The notes below the pieces were generated by a model, which saw only the letters and a program-made list of their open reading frames with translations, did no database searches and had not been told where the DNA came from. A DNA stretch of 5,458 bases from Natronoplasma sp964602715 (GTDB taxonomy: Archaea; Thermoplasmatota; Thermoplasmata; Halarchaeoplasmatales; Halarchaeoplasmataceae): NCBI GenBank assembly GCA_964602715.1, contig CAZRSB010000083.1:1-5458 (forward strand), given 5' to 3'. Every line of letters begins with the position of its first letter. Within the stretch, counting starts at the first letter, position 1. Below are positions 1 to 5,355 of this stretch, one piece after another. Position numbers and translations under genes: made by a program.

Positions 1-56
1 ACTAGTCAAAATATAATCTCCCTAAGCCTCTATCCCGAAAGTAATAAAAAGTCTCA
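1..56. other. Short 3' flank of the TPR gene
   Basis: This stretch follows the TPR gene stop codon at the window edge. It is AT-rich. The only signal seen is a T-run on the minus strand next to the stop (listed separately). No gene is visible. A GGGAG followed by a TTG on the minus strand (about 1-22) could in principle begin another gene beyond the edge, but the sequence is too short to judge. Confidence 0.5.
42..50 (-). terminator. T-rich archaeal-type terminator after the TPR gene
   Basis: On the minus strand the sequence reads TTTTTATTA starting 7 bases after the TAA stop of the TPR gene. Archaeal RNA polymerase often terminates at such T-runs without a hairpin, and none is seen here. 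Position and composition fit, but short T-runs are common in AT-rich DNA. Confidence 0.35.
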
Positions 57-554
57 TTAGGAGAGAAGTTCAGCTGCTTTTTCCCTATCAATATCAAGAG
101 CTTCTAACATATAATTCATTGACTTCCTTAATATGATGTCCTCTCCCACTTCTTCAACATATTCTTCCATCATAACTGGTGCTTTAAATCTGTATCCTAC
201 AGCCAAATCTGATAGATAGTGATGTTTATTATCAGGATCGAGTTCTGCCGCCTTTCTATAGTGTTTTTCTGCAGCCTCAAATTTACCTATATCTATGCAG
301 AAACCCCCAGCCGACTGTCGGTAAAATGGATTGTCATTTAGCTCTATCGCTTTTTCGTAATCTTTTAGGATCTCTTCGCTATCGATTTCAGTTATGCCTA
401 GAGAAGCTTCAGCCCTACCGAATCTAGCTTGAGCTTCTGTTTTTTCGTCTAGATTCTCTTCTAGGAGTTGAGAATATTTCTTATGAGCTTTTTCATACTC
501 AAATTGATTGAGTAGACCTTCCGCCTCTTGTAACAGCTTTTCAATGTCTGCCAT
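57..554 (-). CDS. TPR (tetratricopeptide) repeat protein
   Basis: A 165-residue, acidic, soluble, helical protein made mostly of tetratricopeptide-like repeats. TPR-like helix pairs are visible at about residues 5-36, 41-73 and 76-109. The last is the most canonical, with a small-residue helix A (SAGGFCIDIG), then FEAAEKHYRKAAELDPDN. The C-terminal ~50 residues are helical but do not match the repeat clearly. There is no signal peptide or membrane segment, so it should be cytoplasmic. TPR proteins are scaffolds for protein-protein contacts; the partner cannot be read from sequence. The ATG at 554 is supported by a GAGGAG Shine-Dalgarno 5 nt upstream. It is the last gene of a same-strand series of four, 84 bp after the membrane-protein gene, with its own TATA-like box. 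Calling it a TPR protein is fairly secure; a specific role is unknown. Confidence 0.85.
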   Translation of the reverse strand: MADIEKLLQEAEGLLNQFEYEKAHKKYSQLLEENLDEKTEAQARFGRAEASLGITEIDSEEILKDYEKAIELNDNPFYRQSAGGFCIDIGKFEAAEKHYRKAAELDPDNKHHYLSDLAVGYRFKAPVMMEEYVEEVGEDIILRKSMNYMLEALDIDREKAAELLS

Positions 555-559
555 GATTT

Positions 560-565
560 CTCCTC
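560..565 (-). promoter_or_regulatory. Shine-Dalgarno site of the TPR gene
   Basis: The minus strand reads GAGGAG, followed by 5 nt and the ATG. It matches the archaeal 16S anti-SD (CCUCC) and fixes the start at 554. Confidence 0.65.
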
Positions 566-587
566 AATAGTTGAAAAGAAAACGCCC

Positions 588-596
588 AAATAAATG
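588..596 (-). promoter_or_regulatory. TATA-like box upstream of the TPR gene
   Basis: The minus strand reads CATTTATTT, centred about 38 bp before the ATG. Transcription starting about 26 bp downstream would give a leader of about 12 nt that just includes the GAGGAG site. This fits a short-leader archaeal mRNA and would let the TPR gene be expressed apart from the upstream genes. Confidence 0.4.
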
Positions 597-638
597 TTTC
601 TACTCGTTTCACTTTTCAAACTTTAAAATCGAACTAAA

Positions 639-1301
639 CTATTTCTTCCTCTTTTTCAGAATATTTTCTACGACTTCTTGATCACGTTCGAGTTTCTTTT
701 TTTCTTCATCATCAATTTTCCGAAAGTTGAGTGAAGATAATCCCCAGAAAAAAGTAGGTAGAGCTGCAATCATACAGATAAAAGCCGGTATGGATAGGTA
801 CCTGTATGGAAGAACGATTTCCTCTAGTGTGTAGGTGTAAGTGATATTGCCTGATGTTATAGTGAACTCCATATGAGACGGGGATTTCCCTGTCAAATCC
901 AACTCTATACTTCTAGTACCTTGGATTGTTTCTTTTTCAATGCTCTCCTTTTCCTCTTTGCCTCTAAAAACTTCGATGGTAGCATTAGTTTCTTCATCCT
1001 CACCCTGCACGACTAAAACCGCACTTTGAACTCCTGGTAAGCCATCTTCTGTATATATATCATCATATATTCTGTCTGCTGTATCGCGAAGATATGACTC
1101 TCTGCCTGGATAATACAAATCTCTTATTTCACTATCTTCTTGGGTACCTAAAGTTTCACTTTCGACGGTTTCTTCTGTTGTAGTTATATTTCCAATAAAT
1201 ATCAAAAGCAGACCGACCACGAAAAGTAAAATTGTAATTTGAATCCCCCTATTGCCGAATATACTGGAAAGATAATGTTTTATATTACCAAGGATGTCCA
1301 T
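639..1301 (-). CDS. Two-TM membrane protein with extracytoplasmic domain, unknown family
   Basis: I do not recognise a family. The 220-residue protein has a short N-terminus, a hydrophobic segment at about residues 20-38 (IQITILLFVVGLLLIFIGNI), a polar domain at about 39-167, a second hydrophobic segment at about 168-190 and a highly charged tail ending in KKRKK. The positive tail and the short N-terminal end suggest both termini are cytoplasmic, with the middle domain outside. The middle begins with an acidic T/E/S-rich linker and ends in alternating hydrophobic residues (about 130-163) that look like beta strands. It has N-x-S/T sequons at N38, N106 and N152, of which the last two lie well outside the membrane and could be glycosylated. 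The start is the ATG at 1301. There is no clear Shine-Dalgarno, but a TATA-like box sits about 25 bp upstream, as for a leaderless transcript. Neighbours do not suggest a function. Confidence 0.8.
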   Translation of the reverse strand: MDILGNIKHYLSSIFGNRGIQITILLFVVGLLLIFIGNITTTEETVESETLGTQEDSEIRDLYYPGRESYLRDTADRIYDDIYTEDGLPGVQSAVLVVQGEDEETNATIEVFRGKEEKESIEKETIQGTRSIELDLTGKSPSHMEFTITSGNITYTYTLEEIVLPYRYLSIPAFICMIAALPTFFWGLSSLNFRKIDDEEKKKLERDQEVVENILKKRKK

Positions 1302-1322
1302 TTATAAACCATAATCAGTTTG

Positions 1323-1330
1323 TTTATTTA
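1323..1330 (-). promoter_or_regulatory. TATA-like box of the membrane-protein gene (leaderless)
   Basis: The minus strand reads TAAATAAA, centred about 25 bp upstream of the ATG at 1301, where an archaeal TATA box sits if transcription begins at the start codon. The absence of an SD site agrees with a leaderless mRNA. It lies in the 61-bp gap after the RNA-binding protein gene. Confidence 0.45.
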
Positions 1331-1362
1331 TGATTTACTCTATCCTTTTCTTAGTTTTTGAT

Positions 1363-1779
1363 CTATAGATATTCTTTCATCTTTTCTACGGCGGTTTCTT
1401 TCCTTGAGGGATAGCTCTCAACTCTAGCTCTCACCCTGATACTGTTTCCTCCCTCGGTCAGAACAAACTCTTCTTCGAATGCTTTGGATTTATCTACTCT
1501 AAAGAAGAAATTACATCGCTCATCTATACGCCTATTAAGATCTCTCAATAAATTGGACTTAAACTCTTCAGGTAGTGCTTTAAAAAATTCATCCATTTCT
1601 CTATTTTTAGAAATCTTTCCTTCTAATATCATTATTTGGTTTCCATAATATCCCTCGGCATTTGATATCTCATAGTCTATTTCTTGGCCTATAAGATTAT
1701 TAACTGCTTTCTTCACTTTTTCTGTACTTTCTGTAGCATGGCAGTGAGTTTTGAACTCTATGTAATGAAAGGTCACCAT
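1363..1779 (-). CDS. COG1325 / PF01877 archaeal RNA-binding protein (predicted exosome-associated, dsRBD-like fold)
   Basis: A 138-residue protein matching the archaeal family annotated as predicted exosome subunit or RNA-binding protein (formerly DUF54). Family landmarks seen in order: an N-terminal strand with CHATE (residues 13-17), EGYYGNQIMILEGKI (42-56, family EGYHGNPI-ILEA), the NRRIDE segment (82-87), FFFRVDKSKAF (91-101, family LYLRFDKQAA-) and RVRARVESYPSRKETA (115-130, family VKIEAYPAKRE-A). Length is typical. The family is proposed to act on RNA with the exosome in the cytoplasm; the biochemical role is not well established, so the exosome link is family knowledge, not seen here. 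The start overlaps the aldolase stop: ATGGTGA contains both an ATG (1779) and a GTG (1776) in frame with the aldolase TGA. An SD-like GAGGTG ends only 2 nt before the ATG but 5 nt before the GTG, so initiation at GTG, one codon later, is possible. The overlap implies translational coupling with the aldolase. Confidence 0.85.
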   Translation of the reverse strand: MVTFHYIEFKTHCHATESTEKVKKAVNNLIGQEIDYEISNAEGYYGNQIMILEGKISKNREMDEFFKALPEEFKSNLLRDLNRRIDERCNFFFRVDKSKAFEEEFVLTEGGNSIRVRARVESYPSRKETAVEKMKEYL

Positions 1780-2363
1780 TCCACCTCTTTTGTCGTATCT
1801 CCGTTCAGTTTTTCTACAAGATATATAACCTTACAGATGCTCTCTACTACTGTAATCCAATTGTACGCCTCTTCTAAATTTTCACCCTTAGCAAATGTTC
1901 CATGTCCTTTTACTATTGCCGCATCAAAATTTTTTAGTACTTGGGGTAGTTCTTTTTCAACTTTATCTGACCCTATAGAGTTTTCGATGTTGATGACAGG
2001 GATCTTTTTCAGATGATATCGTCCTTCATCGTCTATTGGTACGATCTCATCTCTTACTATGGAAAGAGAAATAGCGTATGGGGTGTGGGCATGAACGACT
2101 GCAAGCGAACTAGTTTCCTTATATATAGCTCTATGAACTCCAACTTCTGTTGATGCGATCATTACACCGCTATCATCTTTTTTTACACCTGTCTCAACGA
2201 CATCTTGTTTTTTAAGATCGCCCATCATAGCCCCTCTCCTTTTTATGTATATTCGGTCACCCCTTCTCACACTCATATTCCCGCTATGTGATGAGAGATT
2301 CAGTCCTCTTCGTTCGAGAAATTTCCCATATTTTTTCATTTCCTCAAAGATATCTTCGTCCAT
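1773..2363 (-). CDS. Class II aldolase/adducin family protein (L-fuculose-phosphate aldolase-like)
   Basis: A 196-residue zinc-dependent class II aldolase of the FucA/RhaD/AraD fold. These enzymes cleave sugar phosphates to dihydroxyacetone phosphate plus an aldehyde, or epimerise ribulose-5-phosphate. Numbered from the ATG at 2363, the phosphate-binding loop is SHSGNMSVR (25-33), the catalytic glutamate is E73 in STEVGVHRAIY, and the metal ligands are H91 and H93 in VVHAHTPYA and H154 in KGHGTFAKG. All key residues are present and the length is normal, so it should be active and cytoplasmic. The reading frame also opens at a TTG two codons earlier, but GGAG lies 9 nt before the ATG and only 3 nt before the TTG, so the ATG is preferred. 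The gene is divergent from the HDAC gene and its last codons carry the ribosome site of the RNA-binding protein. The methanogen homologue MJ1418 makes lactaldehyde for coenzyme F420; the substrate here is undetermined. Confidence 0.88.
   Translation of the reverse strand: MDEDIFEEMKKYGKFLERRGLNLSSHSGNMSVRRGDRIYIKRRGAMMGDLKKQDVVETGVKKDDSGVMIASTEVGVHRAIYKETSSLAVVHAHTPYAISLSIVRDEIVPIDDEGRYHLKKIPVINIENSIGSDKVEKELPQVLKNFDAAIVKGHGTFAKGENLEEAYNWITVVESICKVIYLVEKLNGDTTKEVEW
1782..1787 (-). promoter_or_regulatory. Shine-Dalgarno of the RNA-binding protein gene, inside the aldolase end
   Basis: The minus strand reads GAGGTG, which forms the Glu-Val codons of the aldolase C-terminus (EVEW-stop). It is 2 nt from the ATG at 1779 and 5 nt from the GTG at 1776, which favours GTG initiation or re-initiation by ribosomes finishing the aldolase. 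Confidence 0.5.
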
Positions 2364-2372
2364 ATCCAATTT

Positions 2373-2376
2373 CTCC
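2373..2376 (-). promoter_or_regulatory. Shine-Dalgarno site that decides the aldolase start
   Basis: The minus strand has GGAG after an A-run. It is 9 nt before the ATG at 2363 and only 3 nt before the upstream in-frame TTG at 2369, so it selects the ATG. Confidence 0.55.
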
Positions 2377-2415
2377 TTTTTTTTGTTGAAGTTTGTGATT
2401 AGAAAACCTCCTTAT

Positions 2416-2426
2416 CTTATAATACT
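2416..2426 (-). promoter_or_regulatory. TATA-like box for the aldolase transcript
   Basis: The minus strand reads AGTATTATAAG. A start site about 26 bp downstream (near 2395) would give a leader of roughly 30 nt that includes the GGAG site. It lies in the 118-bp region shared with the divergent HDAC gene, so the two promoters face away from each other and could share regulators. Confidence 0.4.
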
Positions 2427-2450
2427 TTTGAGATTAAGAGACAAAAAAAC

Positions 2451-2461
2451 TAAATCTAAAA
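2451..2461 (+). promoter_or_regulatory. TATA-like box for the HDAC-family gene (leaderless)
   Basis: TAAATCTAAAA is centred about 26 bp before the ATG at 2482 and there is no SD-like sequence before that ATG, as expected for a leaderless archaeal transcript. The match to a TATA consensus is weak. An alternative TATAATACTTT at 2418-2428 would instead give a leader of about 30 nt. Confidence 0.35.
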
Positions 2462-2481
2462 TTCGACTTAATGTTTAAAAG

Positions 2482-3246
2482 ATGAAAATAGTTTATCATC
2501 CCAAATTTAAAGATTCTACCTACGCTACCGATCCTGCTGCAGAAGAGGGCCGTATAAAATGCATCGTGGATGAATTAAATAAAAATTCAGAATTGGAGTT
2601 TATCAAACCGGATCATATCGGAAGTGATACGCTAGAATTAGTACACACTCCGGATCATGTTGAAGAGATCAAAAGAAAAGAGAAACTATACGACATGGCG
2701 AGACTATCAGCGGGAGGAGCGATCAAGTCAGCAGAGATCGCTTGCGATGAAGAACCGGCCTTTGCAGTGATAAGACCTCCAGGACACCATGCTTCTCCAA
2801 ACAGCTATTGGGGGTTTTGCTATTTCAATAATATGGCTTTATCTATTGAAAATCTGCGGGCCAAAACGAAAATAAGGACGGCATTCATCATCGATTTTGA
2901 CCTACATACTGGAGATGGAAACTTAAACTGCTTGGGAAGTTCTCCAGGTATTACTATCATCAACCCTCCCTCGGTAGAAGGAAAAAAATATCTTGATAAT
3001 GTGAAAACCAGGTTAAATGAGAAAGGCAGTTTTGACATTTTGGGTGTTTCAGCAGGATTTGATGAACATAAAGATGATTGGGGAGGGAATTTAAGAACAG
3101 GGGATTATAGGGAATTAGGTAAAATATTGAAGATATTTTCAGATAAAAAATGTGATGGGAGAAGATTCGCATTGTTAGAAGGTGGATACAACCATGATGT
3201 GCTCGGCAAGAACGTTGCTGCATTTGTTAACGGATTTTCAGATTAG
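2482..3246 (+). CDS. Histone deacetylase / acetylpolyamine amidohydrolase superfamily protein
   Basis: A 254-residue member of the arginase/deacetylase-fold zinc hydrolases, which remove acetyl groups from lysine side chains, polyamines or similar amines. Motifs seen in order: DPAAEEGR (17-24), VHTPDHV (54-60), RPPGHHA (98-104) with the H102/H103 pair, YWGFCYFNNMA (109-119), IDFDLHTGDG (137-146) giving D138 plus the zinc ligands D140 and H142, SAGFDEH (190-196) giving the third zinc ligand D194, and EGGYNHD (233-239) with the transition-state tyrosine Y236. The set is complete, so it is likely active. Position 143 is Thr where many relatives have a second His. The protein is shorter than the typical 300-370 residue HDAC domain, with compact loops, like other small archaeal members. 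There is no signal peptide, so it is cytoplasmic. It is divergent from the aldolase and converges on the AOR gene. The substrate (chromatin protein or acetylpolyamine) is not decidable here. Confidence 0.9.
   Translation: MKIVYHPKFKDSTYATDPAAEEGRIKCIVDELNKNSELEFIKPDHIGSDTLELVHTPDHVEEIKRKEKLYDMARLSAGGAIKSAEIACDEEPAFAVIRPPGHHASPNSYWGFCYFNNMALSIENLRAKTKIRTAFIIDFDLHTGDGNLNCLGSSPGITIINPPSVEGKKYLDNVKTRLNEKGSFDILGVSAGFDEHKDDWGGNLRTGDYRELGKILKIFSDKKCDGRRFALLEGGYNHDVLGKNVAAFVNGFSD
3145..3150 (-). terminator. Possible T-run terminator for the AOR transcript, inside the HDAC 3' end
   Basis: The minus strand reads TTTTTT about 100 nt downstream of the AOR stop. With only 4 bp of intergenic space the AOR mRNA must end within the HDAC gene. 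This is the nearest T6 run I noticed; it also encodes Lys codons of the HDAC, so it may be coincidental. Confidence 0.2.
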
Positions 3247-3250
3247 ATCT

Positions 3251-5002
3251 TCAATCTATCAACGGGATGCCTAACCTATTGAGAGTTTCTTTTTTTGGTC
3301 TTCCATCTTTTGTCCATCCCATCAACTCATAGTATTTATCTAACATGACTTTCATATCAAATGTATTGTCAGAAGACGCTCCTTTTTCTAAGGGTTGATT
3401 GAATCTTTTAGGAAGTTTGTCATCCTTTCTTCTAAAACCAGCTTTCGCATTGAAATATCTTTCCAAGTTGTATATTCTTTCACCAATTTCATGAAGATCA
3501 CTGGTTGTATAGTTACTGCCGCTCACAGAAGTTAAAAATCTAGAGTAAAAATCTTCATCTAATGCAAAGGATGAAAATTTACACATGATCAAAGAATCTA
3601 GAAATGCGTTCCTCTCTTGTGCTCGTTTAACTATTTCAGCCTTACCACTTGTTTTGAACCGATCAAAAAGTTTTGGAACTCCAAATATCTCTTCACCTAT
3701 CAAATATCCTCTTAAATGGCATCCTCCTCGATTAGAGGTGATATAGGATAATGCTTGACCGGCTGCCCCTCGAGGATCGTATGCTGGAAGCTCTAATCCT
3801 TTCACCGACATCGAAAGATCACAATTATATTTTTCACATAGTCTCCTTGAACCCTCTGCCAGTTCATCTCCCAAATCTTTTCTTTTAGCGATCTTTTCTA
3901 TCAAAGTTTCGACATCATTATCGAAATCTATGTTTTTTGACAAAATATCTTTTTCAATCATCTCTTTAAAAGCGGCTAAAGTACCTCCTGTAGATATGGT
4001 ATCCAAGCCCAATTCATTGCACAGGTAATTAATCTCAGTAGTTTTTTCTAGATCAAAAATGCCGAGATTTGCACCAAGCGCCCAGACACTTTCATATTCA
4101 GGCCCTTTGCCGTTTTTTTCTCTAGTTTTAGTTTTTAGTCCACATCTGATCGGACAGGAATAGCATCCTGTATGTTTTTCCACGATCTCACTTTTCATTT
4201 TCTCTCCAGATAGTATTTCTGCCTCATCTTCTTCGGCAGATTCTCTATAATTATTTTTGGAGAACATCCCCAACCATGCAATCAGATTTACTAGTATGGG
4301 TGTTCCAAATTTTTTCAAACCTCGCGAGGTCACTGGAGAGGAAGATATCTTCGAAGAAGCTTTTTTAATTAGGTCCTTCATCTGTTTTCTATTAGCAATG
4401 GGTATTTTTTTAGATCCCCCCGCTATGATGCCTTTAACTTTTTTCTCACCCATCAATGCTCCTAATCCTCCTCTACCGAATGCTCTATGATCATCGCTCA
4501 TAATCGATGCGTACCGGACTTTCTTTTCCCCGGCTGGACCTATAACGAGACTTTTTCCTTCTAGATTTTTTATTGTAGGAGTTGTTTTGCATCCCCAAAG
4601 GTCTGTTTTTTCTACTGTTATATCATCATCTGTAATTTTGATAACAGAAGGTTCATCTGCTTTTCCCTCGATTATTAAAGCATCTATACCTGTTTTTTTG
4701 AATTCTTTTCCAAAAGACCCTCCTATATTTGAATCAAATATAGTTCCCGTTAAAGGTGATTTAGATGAGGCAGAAAATCGACCTGATGTGGGAATAGGAG
4801 TGCCTGTTAGAGGACCCGACGTAAAGATTAGGACGTTATCTTCAAAGGGATCACAATTTGGATCGATCTCATCTATTAGTAAACGAGCACCAAGACCTCT
4901 ACCTCCTATATAATCTCGTAGTATGTCTTCTCCAATACTCTCATGTTTAACTTCTTTAGAAGTGAGATTTATTCTCGCGAGTTTGTTCCACCAGCCGTTC
5001 AT
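3251..5002 (-). CDS. aor: Aldehyde:ferredoxin oxidoreductase, tungsten-dependent (AOR family)
   Basis: A 583-residue enzyme that oxidises aldehydes to carboxylates, passing electrons to ferredoxin via a tungsten bis-pterin and a [4Fe-4S] cluster in the cytoplasm. It aligns over its full length with Pyrococcus furiosus AOR (about 605 residues) as I recall it. Numbered from ATG 5002: pterin-contacting SGRF (73-76), SNIGG (91-95) and HRAFGRGG (172-179); cluster cysteines C280, C283, C287 in CYSCPIRC and C474; E304 in GPEYESVWALG and H429 in GGCHLRG matching the catalytic Glu313/His448; and E323 matching the dimer-interface iron ligand Glu332. The two pterin motifs DxxGL(D/C) read NELGLD (329-334) and DSLIMC (469-474), mild departures. 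The frame extends upstream to an ATG at 5119, but homology begins at MNGWWNKLARINLTS and a TATA-like box sits about 29 bp before ATG 5002, so the 39-residue extension is rejected. No cofactor-synthesis or tungstate-transport genes are nearby. The physiological aldehyde is unknown; other family members (FOR, GAPOR, WOR) are less likely but not excluded. Confidence 0.92.
   Translation of the reverse strand: MNGWWNKLARINLTSKEVKHESIGEDILRDYIGGRGLGARLLIDEIDPNCDPFEDNVLIFTSGPLTGTPIPTSGRFSASSKSPLTGTIFDSNIGGSFGKEFKKTGIDALIIEGKADEPSVIKITDDDITVEKTDLWGCKTTPTIKNLEGKSLVIGPAGEKKVRYASIMSDDHRAFGRGGLGALMGEKKVKGIIAGGSKKIPIANRKQMKDLIKKASSKISSSPVTSRGLKKFGTPILVNLIAWLGMFSKNNYRESAEEDEAEILSGEKMKSEIVEKHTGCYSCPIRCGLKTKTREKNGKGPEYESVWALGANLGIFDLEKTTEINYLCNELGLDTISTGGTLAAFKEMIEKDILSKNIDFDNDVETLIEKIAKRKDLGDELAEGSRRLCEKYNCDLSMSVKGLELPAYDPRGAAGQALSYITSNRGGCHLRGYLIGEEIFGVPKLFDRFKTSGKAEIVKRAQERNAFLDSLIMCKFSSFALDEDFYSRFLTSVSGSNYTTSDLHEIGERIYNLERYFNAKAGFRRKDDKLPKRFNQPLEKGASSDNTFDMKVMLDKYYELMGWTKDGRPKKETLNRLGIPLID
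3286..3296 (+). terminator. T-run terminator candidate for the HDAC gene, inside the AOR 3' end
   Basis: TTTCTTTTTTT begins 40 nt after the HDAC stop. It is a typical archaeal U-rich termination signal and would have to act within the antisense AOR coding region, because only 4 bp separate the two stops. Confidence 0.45.
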
Positions 5003-5023
5003 GGATTCATGAAAAGTTGAAGG

Positions 5024-5038
5024 AATTATTATTAATTT
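5024..5038 (-). promoter_or_regulatory. aor: TATA-like box of the AOR gene (leaderless)
   Basis: The minus strand reads AAATTAATAATAATT, centred about 29 bp before the ATG at 5002. No SD-like sequence precedes that ATG. Both facts favour a leaderless transcript starting at or near 5002 and argue against starts at 5044 (ATG) or 5119 (ATG), which would place the A/T-rich box inside the coding sequence. Confidence 0.5.
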
Positions 5039-5164
5039 GTGCATTAGACCATCGTCTATCTTTTGAAGGAGATGATCTGATGTCACCTTCAGTTCCGAAG
5101 CTACACTTTTCCGTACCATCGGGGCCGCATCATCTCCCCTTTTCTCAACAAACCGCTATCAGCA

Positions 5165-5179
5165 TACTACTGAGTAGTA
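5165..5179. repeat. Perfect 15-bp palindrome, operator-like
   Basis: TACTACT-G-AGTAGTA has perfect 7-bp arms around one central base. It lies about 165 bp upstream of the AOR start and inside the signal-peptide-like ORF. Such short symmetric sites can be dimeric regulator targets; no regulator gene is in the window. Confidence 0.4.
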
Positions 5180-5244
5180 GCGAAACTGTGATGGCGGCTA
5201 CAAATAATTTCATTTACATTCTCTCATCTCTTCTTTCAACTATC

Positions 5245-5260
5245 TAGAAAAATAGAAAAA
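5245..5260. repeat. Tandem direct repeat of TAGAAAAA (two copies)
   Basis: TAGAAAAA occurs twice back to back. On the minus strand it is a T-rich stretch (TTTTTCTA twice) about 30-45 bp before ATG 5213, so it may be part of a promoter for the small ORF or simple low-complexity sequence. Confidence 0.4.
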
Positions 5261-5329
5261 TGCTTGAGGAATCGCTCCTTCTTATTTCCAATTTCTCCCA
5301 CTCCGTACCAGAAATATGAAAATGTGATA

Positions 5330-5344
5330 GGAATCAAAGATTCC
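5330..5344. repeat. Inverted repeat, 6-bp arms with AAA loop
   Basis: GGAATC-AAA-GATTCC forms a perfect 6-bp stem with a 3-base loop. It is the first of a row of hairpins that extends to 5452. Confidence 0.5.
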
Positions 5345-5355
5345 ATCTTTACTTC

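Larger units (their letters stand above)
5017..5213 (-). pseudogene. Possible frame-broken small secreted or membrane-anchored protein
   Basis: From ATG 5213 the minus strand encodes MKLFVAAITV followed by SLLLSSMLIAVC and a TGA (5145-5147). The first 22 residues look like a secretion signal or membrane anchor: a Lys followed by an unbroken hydrophobic stretch ending in Cys. Skipping one base at the TGA puts translation in the AOR frame, which continues EKRGDDAAPMVRKSVASEL and then a charged helical-looking stretch to about 5045 with no stop. That frame runs on into the AOR ATG. There is only weak SD-like sequence before ATG 5213 and I know no homologue. It could be a small gene broken by a one-base indel, a sequencing error, a leader peptide, or chance. 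The right-hand limit of the remnant is uncertain. Confidence 0.3.

Noticed and set aside
2407..2413. Strong SD-like AAGGAGG on the minus strand upstream of the aldolase
   Set aside because: No start codon lies at usable spacing, and it falls between the TATA-like box and the expected transcript start, so it is probably not in the mRNA.
1684..2478. Plus-strand ORFs opposite the RNA-binding protein and aldolase genes
   Set aside because: They overlap well-supported genes on the other strand and show no family features.
2820..3223. Minus-strand ORFs within the HDAC gene
   Set aside because: They are antisense shadows of a gene with complete catalytic motifs and have no recognisable domains.
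4257..4913. Plus-strand ORFs within the AOR gene
   Set aside because: They are antisense shadows of a full-length AOR with all cofactor residues.
5003..5119. AOR with a 39-residue N-terminal extension starting at ATG 5119
   Set aside because: Family homology starts at MNGWWNKLARINL. The extension spans the A/T-rich TATA-like box, and no SD precedes 5119. ATG 5002 gives the normal length.
5045..5213. Selenocysteine or recoded-TGA reading of the small ORF (C-TGA-EKGR-TGA-CGPDG)
   Set aside because: It needs two TGA readthroughs. TGA serves as the stop of both the aldolase and AOR here, and I see no convincing SECIS element. The one-base shift gives a more coding-like continuation.
5017..5247. 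Plus-strand 76-codon ORF upstream of AOR
   Set aside because: It is antisense to the minus-strand signal-peptide-like ORF, has no SD or family resemblance, and its hydrophobic end mirrors that ORF.
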